This document shows positions 1-4,673 of a DNA stretch of 5,318 bases, piece by piece. The first letter of the stretch is position 1. Each line of letters starts with the position of its first letter. The position numbers and the translations under genes are program-made. Source of the stretch: Halococcaceae archaeon (GTDB lineage Archaea > Halobacteriota > Halobacteria > Halobacteriales > Halalkalicoccaceae); the NCBI GenBank assembly GCA_007128515.1, contig SKXI01000379.1:1-5318 (forward strand). Reading direction: 5' to 3'. Below the pieces are notes generated by a model. It worked only from the letters and a program-made list of their open reading frames with translations. It made no database searches and was not told where the DNA came from.

Positions 1-113
1 CTCGAACGGGAATCGAGCGACGTCGATGATCTATGCGCCTGAGAGATCCGGTTGGCTACGATGATCCCTATGACTGCTGACCCCGTGTACCGCTGGGACC
101 GAGGGGAGTGCCG

Positions 114-147
114 GTCCGACCGGTACGGACGACAGCAGTCCGTACGG
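114..147. promoter_or_regulatory. Candidate operator: alternating GTCCG/CGGAC half-sites every 12 bp
   Basis: GTCCG lies at 114-118, its reverse complement CGGAC at 126-130, and GTCCG again at 138-142, with 12 bases from start to start. The last two extend into an 8-bp inverted repeat, GTACGGAC (123-130) and GTCCGTAC (138-145), with a 7-base spacer. The array ends about 14 bases before the BRE/TATA of the membrane-protein gene, a plausible position for an archaeal activator or repressor site. That it binds protein is inference. Confidence 0.4.
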
Positions 148-160
148 GAGCCACCGGGCG

Positions 161-176
161 ACAAAACGCCTATACC
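161..176 (+). promoter_or_regulatory. BRE/TATA promoter of the membrane-protein gene
   Basis: An A-rich BRE-like segment, ACAAAAC (161-167), is followed by CCTATA (169-174). The TAT begins 28 bases before the ATG at 199, and no Shine-Dalgarno sequence precedes that ATG. This is the usual architecture of a leaderless haloarchaeal transcript and is the main reason for choosing 199 as the start codon. Confidence 0.6.
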
Positions 177-198
177 GCACCCACGTCCATCCTCGCGT

Positions 199-615
199 AT
201 GCTCCCCGCACGACACCTCGCCGGCTTCGTCGCGTTCGTCCTCGCGGCAGCCCTGCTCGCGACGGTGCTCGACGTCGTCGTCCGGCCCGGCCTCGGCCTG
301 CCGGCGCTCTACGGAACCGCGATCACCGCGGGCGTCGGCGCGCCAGTCGTCGGCGCGGTCTGGGTGCTCTTCGGCGACGTGGACACCGCCACGTACTTCG
401 AACGCGGTCGGGAGACGGTCGTCGCCGACTTCGCGCGCGCCGGTCTCGTCGGCCTCCTCACCTCGGCGCTCGTGGTGACGGGCCTGATCGCCCTCGGGCT
501 GGCGGACGCGGCGGTGGAACCGGGCGAGGCGTTCGCCGCGTCCGGCCCGCGGGTGTTCTCGACCGGGACGGGTCTCGGCGCGGGTATCTACGCCTTCTAT
601 CGGCGGACGGACTGA
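199..615 (+). CDS. Small multi-spanning membrane protein of unknown function
   Basis: This gene encodes 138 residues; I do not recognise a named family. Hydrophobic segments are visible at about residues 7-28, 36-58 and 81-102, with a weaker Gly-rich one at about 117-134, giving three or four membrane helices. The loop at 59-80 is charged (DVDTATYFERGRETVVADF) and the protein ends in a polar RRTD tail. The ATG at 199 was chosen over earlier in-frame starts at 52, 61 and 70 because a BRE/TATA sits 28 bases before it, the protein then starts right before the first helix, and third-position G/C use rises sharply there. It is followed after 60 bases by a co-directional regulator gene with its own promoter, so the two need not be co-transcribed. 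It could be a transport, stress or envelope protein; the sequence gives no catalytic motif to choose. Confidence 0.72.
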   Translation: MLPARHLAGFVAFVLAAALLATVLDVVVRPGLGLPALYGTAITAGVGAPVVGAVWVLFGDVDTATYFERGRETVVADFARAGLVGLLTSALVVTGLIALGLADAAVEPGEAFAASGPRVFSTGTGLGAGIYAFYRRTD

Positions 616-633
616 CTCGCTTTTTATAGTCAG
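612..633. repeat. Inverted repeat with T-tract over the stop codon
   Basis: CTGACT (612-617) and AGTCAG (628-633) form a perfect 6-bp inverted repeat whose 10-base loop carries TTTTT (621-625). It includes the TGA stop (613-615) of the membrane-protein gene. The T-tract alone could serve as an archaeal oligo-T terminator. Because the repeat ends only 7 bases before the BRE of the next gene, it could instead be an operator for that regulator gene. Confidence 0.35.
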
Positions 634-639
634 CCGTGT

Positions 640-654
640 GAAAACAGCTATAGG
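640..654 (+). promoter_or_regulatory. BRE/TATA promoter of the FilR1-type regulator gene
   Basis: GAAAAC (640-645) is a BRE-like purine-rich block, followed directly by AGCTATAGG (646-654). The TAT begins 27 bases before the ATG at 676. No Shine-Dalgarno sequence lies between the two, which suggests a leaderless mRNA. Confidence 0.65.
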
Positions 655-675
655 CTATCGTGTCCGACTCCCGGT

Positions 676-1464
676 ATGTCGGACGACGATGCGATCCGCT
701 TTCTCGCGTCCTCTCCGAACCGCGTCAGGCTGCTTTCCGCGCTCGCCAGCGAACCGGGCCCGCCCGCGGCGCTCGCCGATCGGTGTTCGATCGCACGCTC
801 GTCGCTCCACCGCAACCTCGCCGCGCTCTGCGATCGCGGCTGGGCACGCAACTGCGACGGCCGGTACCGCTCGACCGCCGCGGGGGAGATGGTTCTGGAG
901 GGCTATCACGACCTGGCGGAGACGGTCTCGCAGGCGGCGGCCGCCGCTCCCTTTCTCGACGCGCTCGACGCCGGTGGGCTCTCGCTCACCACGGAAGAGC
1001 TCTCGACGGCGACGGTGACACGCGCGACCGACGGCGACCCGTACGCCCCGATCCACCGGTACGTCGAGCGAGTGAGCGCGATCGGACCGACCGAGTTCCG
1101 CGGGTTCACACCGGTCGTCAACCCGGTGTTCAACGAGGCGCACGCGGCGCTCCTCGAGGAGGGGGTCGAGTCGGAGCTGATCCTCGGCGCCGACGCACTC
1201 TCGGCCTCGCGGACGGCGTACGCCGAGCGGTTCGCCGAGGCGATGACGACTGACGTCCTCTCGATCCGGGTCCTCGAGGAGTCGCCCCCGCTGGGGTTCT
1301 CGGTCTTCGACGGATACGCCTTCGTCGGCGCCTACGACGACGACCGGCTGGTCGCGTGTGTCGAGGGCGGCTCCCCGGCGTTCGTCGACCGGACGAGCGC
1401 GCTCTACCAGGAGTACCGCGCCCGGGCTCGACCGATCGACGCCGAAGGGTCGCTCCCGTCGTGA
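676..1464 (+). CDS. Winged-helix transcriptional regulator, FilR1-domain type
   Basis: This encodes a 262-residue predicted DNA-binding regulator. Residues 4-75 form an N-terminal winged helix-turn-helix: a helix around FLASSPNRVRLLSAL, a turn, the probable recognition helix near 37-50 (SIARSSLHRNLAAL), then a wing around RYRSTAAGE. Residues from about 120 to 255 resemble the sensor-like domain once called DUF1724 and now named after the methanogen regulator FilR1, with the conserved-looking segments FRGFTPVVNP (141-150), an SELILGADAL strand, and LGFSVFDGYAFVGAYDD (206-222). Such two-domain proteins are very common in haloarchaea and their ligands are mostly unknown. The ATG at 676 is fixed by the TATA 27 bases upstream. 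The likely targets are its own promoter or the neighbouring membrane-protein gene; this is inference from position only. The domain assignment is by recall, not by search. Confidence 0.87.
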   Translation: MSDDDAIRFLASSPNRVRLLSALASEPGPPAALADRCSIARSSLHRNLAALCDRGWARNCDGRYRSTAAGEMVLEGYHDLAETVSQAAAAAPFLDALDAGGLSLTTEELSTATVTRATDGDPYAPIHRYVERVSAIGPTEFRGFTPVVNPVFNEAHAALLEEGVESELILGADALSASRTAYAERFAEAMTTDVLSIRVLEESPPLGFSVFDGYAFVGAYDDDRLVACVEGGSPAFVDRTSALYQEYRARARPIDAEGSLPS

Positions 1465-1471
1465 TCCCCTG

Positions 1472-1486
1472 TCTCACGGCGTGAGA
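1472..1486. promoter_or_regulatory. Perfect 15-bp palindrome after the regulator gene
   Basis: TCTCACG and CGTGAGA are exact reverse complements around a single central G at 1479. The site starts 7 bases after the regulator's stop codon and ends 15 bases before the TATA-like element at 1502. A one-base centre cannot fold as a good RNA hairpin loop, so it looks more like a dimer-binding DNA site than a terminator. No T-tract follows it. Confidence 0.4.
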
Positions 1487-1501
1487 GCCGTCCCGGGGCG
1501 T

Positions 1502-1529
1502 AGCTATACGTGGGCACGGTCCGTACGGA
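1502..1529 (+). promoter_or_regulatory. Possible second, distal promoter upstream of hisI
   Basis: AGCTATACG (1502-1510) repeats the AGCTAT hexamer found in the regulator and hisI promoters. Its TAT begins 28 bases before an ATG at 1533. It lacks the A-rich BRE seen in the other two, so it is the weaker candidate. A perfect 10-bp palindrome, TCCGTACGGA (1520-1529), lies between the element and the predicted start site. If active, it would make a hisI transcript with a leader of about 140 bases. The ATG at 1533 is in frame with hisI, but 11 of the 46 codons between them end in A or T (1 of the first 46 in hisI), so the stretch does not look coding. Confidence 0.3.
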
Positions 1530-1633
1530 GGGATGGGTCGGCACGCACACCTCCCCACGGGGTCGTTCGGGGACGTGGACCGCACCACCACCATATCCAC
1601 TCCCTGCCGACCCGTTTTCGGGCGTGAGGGGGA

Positions 1634-1648
1634 CGGAAAGAGCTATCG
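1634..1648 (+). promoter_or_regulatory. BRE/TATA promoter of hisI
   Basis: CGGAAAG (1634-1640), a BRE-like block, is followed by AGCTATC (1641-1647). The hexamer AGCTAT starts exactly 30 bases before the hisI ATG, the same distance as in the upstream regulator gene. No Shine-Dalgarno sequence lies before the ATG, so the main hisI mRNA is probably leaderless. Confidence 0.6.
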
Positions 1649-1650
1649 GC

Positions 1651-1670
1651 GTCGCGGGGTTTCCCCCGAC
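1651..1670. repeat. Hairpin/dyad directly before the hisI start codon
   Basis: GTCG-C-GGGG (1651-1659) pairs with CCCC-CGAC (1663-1670) around a TTT loop, with one bulged C at 1655, giving eight base pairs ending at the base before ATG. If the transcript is leaderless the element is DNA between TATA and start site, suiting an operator. If a longer transcript from upstream exists, it would be an RNA hairpin that could hinder or guide translation of hisI. Confidence 0.45.
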
Positions 1671-2042
1671 ATGAGCGACCTGGCGACCGAGATCGAGTTC
1701 GACGACGACGGGCTCGTCCCCGTCGTCGCCCAGGACGCCGACTCCGGCGACGTGTTGATGCTCGCCTACGCCGACCGCGAGGCCCTGACCGCGACACGCG
1801 AGAGCGGGCTCGCGCACTACCACTCCCGGAGCCGCGACGCCCTCTGGAAGAAGGGCGGATCGAGCGGTCACACCCAGGCGGTGCGGGAGATCCGCGTCGA
1901 CTGCGACGCGGACTCGCTGCTCTACCTCGTCTCCCAGGAGGGCGGAGCGTGTCACACGGGCTTCGACACCTGTTTCCACCGGACGATCGACGGCGAGGTC
2001 GTCGGCGAACGGGTGTTCGACCCCGAGACCGTCTACGAATGA
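1671..2042 (+). CDS. hisI: Phosphoribosyl-AMP cyclohydrolase
   Basis: This cytosolic enzyme opens the adenine ring of phosphoribosyl-AMP to give the ProFAR precursor, the third step of histidine synthesis. The 123-residue protein is the stand-alone form without the HisE pyrophosphohydrolase domain. Visible family signatures are [11 protein letters not shown] (29-39), the [13 protein letters not shown] block (50-62) with SSGHTQ after it, DCDAD (77-81) and [11 protein letters not shown] (94-104). Asp77, Asp79 and Asp81 match the expected magnesium ligands; Cys78, Cys94 and Cys101 keep the family's zinc-ligand spacing of 16 and 7 residues. The ATG at 1671 is supported by the TATA 27 bases upstream and by the jump in G/C-ending codons. 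The stop overlaps the next start as ATGA, so hisI is the first gene of a bicistron. No other his gene is visible. Confidence 0.97.
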   Translation: MSDLATEIEFDDDGLVPVVAQDADSGDVLMLAYADREALTATRESGLAHYHSRSRDALWKKGGSSGHTQAVREIRVDCDADSLLYLVSQEGGACHTGFDTCFHRTIDGEVVGERVFDPETVYE

Positions 2043-3154
2043 GCGAGGGCCCCCTGGAACGACTCCGAGAGGCACGCGCCGACCTGGAGGCGGCGGAGGC
2101 GTCGATCGAGGCGATCGGCGAGGATCGCCTCGCCTCCCTCGAAACGACCAGGGAGCGACTCGCCCGCCTGTTCAGCCGACGCGAGGGGGAGGCGGTCGGA
2201 ACCGGTCGCGAGGCGTTCGCCGCGTTCGCATCGTTCAAACTCGAACTCACGTCGCTCGTCGAGGACCTCGACGAGGACCTCCCCGAACGCGAGGCGGTAG
2301 AGCGCGCGGCGGGGGTCTTCGAGAAGAGCCGGCTCTCGGAGGGTGATTTCGCGCGCGCCCGCGAGGAACTCGAGCCCGTCGACGAGACGCTCTCGGTGCT
2401 CGACGAGCGCGAGGCGGCACGACGAGCCTACCGCGATGCCAGACGGGCCGCGGCCGCCCGGGTCGAGGCGCTCGACGAACGGATCGAGCGCCTCGAACGG
2501 CTCTCGACGCTCGATCCGGGCGATCTCGACGCGTCGGTCGACGCGGTGAGGGACCCGATCGAGGCGTACGACGCCGAGGTCTCGTCGGCGTTCTCCCGGT
2601 TCCTATCAGAGGCGAGCGCCCGCGATGTCGTCTCCTTTCTCCGGACGACGGAGCGGTATCCGCTCGTCCCGTTCGAGCCGCTGCCGCCCGATCTCGTCGC
2701 GTACGTCGAGGGGAGCGAAGCGGGTCGGAAGCCGCTCCCCACCCTCCTGAACTACGCCGAATACTCCCGGACGAAGCTCTCACACTACGTCGCCGACCCG
2801 GACGCGCTCAAGCGGCGCGTCGCGACCAACCGGACGGCGATCGAACGCCTCGATTCGACCCCACTGGAGATCGGCTGGCCGCCGCCGAGGTCGGCGGAGC
2901 TCCGGTGGCGGATCCGCGAACTCCGGTCGGTGGTCGCCCGATTCGGGGGCGAGGAGCTGATCGTCCGCCTCCGCGAGATCGCATCGCTCGCGCGCGAGGA
3001 GCGGTACGAGCGCTACCGGACTGCGGCGCTGGCCCGATCGGGGATCACCGACGAGGAGCGGGCGCTGGTCCGGTCGGAAGCCGTCGAAGGGGAGCTAGCG
3101 GCGGCACGCGAACGACGGACGAGGCTCCGCGAGGAACTCGGGTACTCGGACTGA
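2039..3154 (+). CDS. Coiled-coil protein of unknown function, overlapping hisI
   Basis: This 371-residue protein is rich in Glu, Arg, Ala and Leu, has no cysteine, no signal peptide and no membrane segment, and so is probably cytosolic. Heptad-like helices are visible at about 3-45 ([22 protein letters not shown]), 100-155 (with [16 protein letters not shown]) and 315-365. Between them is a more globular middle, about 180-300, with a Pro-rich segment [18 protein letters not shown] (208-225) and [16 protein letters not shown] (236-251). The family is uncharacterised and found in haloarchaea to my knowledge; I do not assign a function. The start is the ATG inside the ATGA that ends hisI; no Shine-Dalgarno sequence precedes it, so translation probably depends on ribosomes finishing hisI. 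It could be a structural or chromosome-related coiled coil, or a scaffold; the link to histidine synthesis may be only shared expression. Confidence 0.85.
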   Translation: MSEGPLERLREARADLEAAEASIEAIGEDRLASLETTRERLARLFSRREGEAVGTGREAFAAFASFKLELTSLVEDLDEDLPEREAVERAAGVFEKSRLSEGDFARAREELEPVDETLSVLDEREAARRAYRDARRAAAARVEALDERIERLERLSTLDPGDLDASVDAVRDPIEAYDAEVSSAFSRFLSEASARDVVSFLRTTERYPLVPFEPLPPDLVAYVEGSEAGRKPLPTLLNYAEYSRTKLSHYVADPDALKRRVATNRTAIERLDSTPLEIGWPPPRSAELRWRIRELRSVVARFGGEELIVRLREIASLAREERYERYRTAALARSGITDEERALVRSEAVEGELAAARERRTRLREELGYSD

Positions 3155-3207
3155 TCGGTGTGAGTCGTTCGTCCATCGACCGCACGCCGTCGTGCGGTCG
3201 AACCGAT
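3154..3207. terminator. Nested inverted repeat between convergent genes, possible bidirectional terminator
   Basis: A perfect 11-bp stem, TCGACCGCACG (3176-3186) and CGTGCGGTCGA (3191-3201), closes a 4-base loop. A second pair, ATCGGT (3154-3159) and ACCGAT (3202-3207), encloses it; the right arms are directly adjacent and the left arms are 16 bases apart. It fills most of the 74-base gap between the coiled-coil gene and the end of glmM. No T-tract follows on either strand, so it is not a typical archaeal oligo-T terminator; it may stabilise 3' ends or block read-through from both sides. Confidence 0.55.
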
Positions 3208-3228
3208 AGACAGCCGACACCATCACGG

Positions 3229-4593
3229 TCAGACCTCGGCGCGGGCGTTCTCGGCCACGCCGACCAGCCGGTCGGCGAGCTCCGCTGCGCGCTCGCGCTC
3301 GCGGCCCTCGGCGTAGACCCGGACGATCGGTTCGGTCCCGCTCGGCCGGGCGAGCACCCACGCGTCGCCGTAGTCCAGGCGGATCCCGTCGATGGTCGTC
3401 CGTTCGGCGTCCTCGCCGGCGGTCGCACGTTCGATCGCCGAGAGCATCGCCTCGCGCTCTCGGTCGGAGCCGTAGGTGAGCTTGCGCCTCACGTTCCGGT
3501 AGCCGTCGAACGGCGCGAGGACGTCGGTCGCCGGCCGGTCGGCGAGCAGTTCGAGGAAGCGCCCGGCGATGTACGCGCCGTCGCGCGCGAGCGCGTACGG
3601 CGGGAAGTAGATCCCGCCGTTGCCCTCGCCGGCGACCGGCACGGAGCGCCCCGCCGCCTCGAGCTCCCTGATCCGGGTGGTGATGTACGTCGAGCCGATC
3701 GGCGTGAGTTCGAGGTCGACGTCGCGCTCGGCACAGACGTCGACGAGGCGCTGGGAGACGTTCACGGCCGCGACGCTCGCGTCGCCGCGTTCGAGTTCCG
3801 CACTGGCGAGCGCCGCGAGCGCCGCGTCGCCCTCGACGTAGGTGCCCGTCTCGTCGACGAAGATCGAGCGGTCGCCGTCGCCGTCGTGGGCGATCCCCAC
3901 GTCCGCGTCGCTCGCGCGGACGAGCGTTGCGAGGTCCGAGAGGTTCGCCTCGATCGGCTCCGGGTCCCGCCCGGGGAAGGCCCCGTCCACGTTCGCGTTC
4001 ACCGTCACGACCCGGCAGCCGAGCTCTCGCAACAGTTCGGGGCTGGTTCTGGAGGCGGCACCGTGGCCCGGATCGAGCGCGACCGTCAACTCCGCCTCCT
4101 CGATCCGCTCCCGGTCGATCGCCTCGAGCACGCCCTCGACGTACCGTCGGCTCACGCCCTCGACGAACCGCTCACAGCCCGTTTCGCTCCACTGCCTGGG
4201 GGGTGTGGGGTCTCCGAGGTAGCGCGACTCGATCCGTTCGAGCTGCCCGACGTTCGCCTCGGTGCCGTCGTCGGTGATGAGTTTGACGCCGTTGTACTCG
4301 GGCGGGTTGTGCGAGGCGGTGATCACCACGACCGGCACGCCCTCCTCCCTGGCGTAGGCCTGTGCGCCCGGCGTCGGGAGGACGCCGAGGCGGTCGACGT
4401 CGACCCCGGCGGACGCGAGGCCGGCGGAGGCGGCGTTCGCGAACATCGGTCCCGTGAGGCGGGTGTCGCGGGCGACGGCGACCCGCTCCCCGTTCCAGAC
4501 GGCCCCCGTTACCCGTGCCATATCGAGCACGAACGCCGGCGTGAGCTGTTCGCCGGCAACCCCCCGTGTCCCACTCGATCCGAAGAGCTCCAT
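3229..4593 (-). CDS. glmM: Phosphoglucosamine mutase / phosphohexomutase
   Basis: This 454-residue cytosolic enzyme of the alpha-D-phosphohexomutase family moves phosphate between carbons 6 and 1 of a hexose, most likely glucosamine phosphate on the way to UDP-GlcNAc. Mannose or glucose phosphates are alternatives, because archaeal members are hard to separate by motif. All four domains are present: the FGSSGTRG start (4-11), the catalytic loop TASHNPPEYNG (92-102) with phospho-acceptor Ser94, the magnesium loop DGDGDR (237-242), the sugar-binding loop GEGNGG (322-327), and the phosphate-binding RPSGTEPIVRVY (416-427). The length is normal for the family and the ATG lies three residues before the first motif. 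The sugar loop differs slightly from the archaeal GEENGG I would expect. It is transcribed divergently from the propeller-like gene and convergently with the coiled-coil gene. Nucleotide sugars made from its product would feed glycosylation of surface proteins. Confidence 0.94.
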   Translation of the reverse strand: MELFGSSGTRGVAGEQLTPAFVLDMARVTGAVWNGERVAVARDTRLTGPMFANAASAGLASAGVDVDRLGVLPTPGAQAYAREEGVPVVVITASHNPPEYNGVKLITDDGTEANVGQLERIESRYLGDPTPPRQWSETGCERFVEGVSRRYVEGVLEAIDRERIEEAELTVALDPGHGAASRTSPELLRELGCRVVTVNANVDGAFPGRDPEPIEANLSDLATLVRASDADVGIAHDGDGDRSIFVDETGTYVEGDAALAALASAELERGDASVAAVNVSQRLVDVCAERDVDLELTPIGSTYITTRIRELEAAGRSVPVAGEGNGGIYFPPYALARDGAYIAGRFLELLADRPATDVLAPFDGYRNVRRKLTYGSDREREAMLSAIERATAGEDAERTTIDGIRLDYGDAWVLARPSGTEPIVRVYAEGRERERAAELADRLVGVAENARAEV

Positions 4594-4616
4594 CGGGTGT
4601 GGGTGTGCACCGTGCG

Positions 4617-4631
4617 CTCAAAGGGGTTGCG
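4617..4631 (-). promoter_or_regulatory. glmM promoter (minus strand)
   Basis: Read on the minus strand, CGCAAC (4631-4626), CCC and then TTTGAG (4622-4617) precede the glmM ATG. The TTT lies 27-29 bases from the start codon at 4593, fitting a leaderless transcript. The TATA element is weak, so strength may depend on a bound factor. Confidence 0.45.
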
Positions 4632-4643
4632 AAGGTCCGCAAC
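4626..4643. promoter_or_regulatory. Shared dyad in the divergent glmM / propeller promoter
   Basis: GTTGCG (4626-4631) and CGCAAC (4638-4643) are exact reverse complements with a 6-base spacer. Each half occupies the BRE position of one of the two divergent promoters. A dimeric regulator bound here would affect both genes together, though no binding protein can be named. Confidence 0.45.
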
Positions 4644-4650
4644 GCTTTCG
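4638..4650 (+). promoter_or_regulatory. Promoter of the propeller-like gene
   Basis: CGCAAC (4638-4643), GC and then TTTCG (4646-4650) precede the ATG at 4674. The TTT begins 28 bases upstream and no Shine-Dalgarno sequence is present, so a leaderless mRNA is likely. The element is not a strong TATA box. Confidence 0.4.
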
Positions 4651-4673
4651 CGTCGGCCCGCCGACCGATCCTC

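Larger units (their letters stand above)
1..198. other. Upstream region, probably non-coding; possible tail of an upstream gene at 1-42
   Basis: No convincing complete gene is seen here. Frame 1 is open from base 1 to a TGA at 40-42 and would encode a short acidic peptide ending in DDLCA, so it could be the last 13 codons of a gene entering from the left. The evidence is only an open frame, so this is weak. A reading frame also runs in phase from 52 into the membrane-protein gene, but 16 of its 49 codons before position 199 end in A or T, against 5 of the first 49 codons after it, so it looks non-coding. The stretch holds a short inverted repeat (CTCGA 1-5 / TCGAG 13-17), an imperfect direct repeat beginning CGATGATC (24-35 and 59-72), the spaced half-sites described separately, and the promoter at 161-176. 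Confidence 0.5.

Noticed and set aside
52..198. N-terminal extension of the membrane protein
   Set aside because: About a third of its codons end in A or T, unlike the gene itself, and it would contain the promoter at 161-176; the peptide is polar and basic.
31..216. Short minus-strand open frame at the left edge
   Set aside because: It crosses the promoter and start of the membrane-protein gene and shows no recognisable domain or promoter of its own.
1533..1670. N-terminal extension of HisI by 46 residues
   Set aside because: 11 of 46 codons end in A or T against 1 of 46 in the start of hisI, the peptide is basic in an acidic proteome, and HisI homologs start close to the 1671 ATG. Kept only as a possible leader.
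1404..2250. Long minus-strand open frames opposite hisI and the start of the coiled-coil gene
   Set aside because: Their proteins are low-complexity (Arg/Ser/Pro-rich) or mirror the codon bias of the plus-strand genes, and they conflict with clearly identified hisI.
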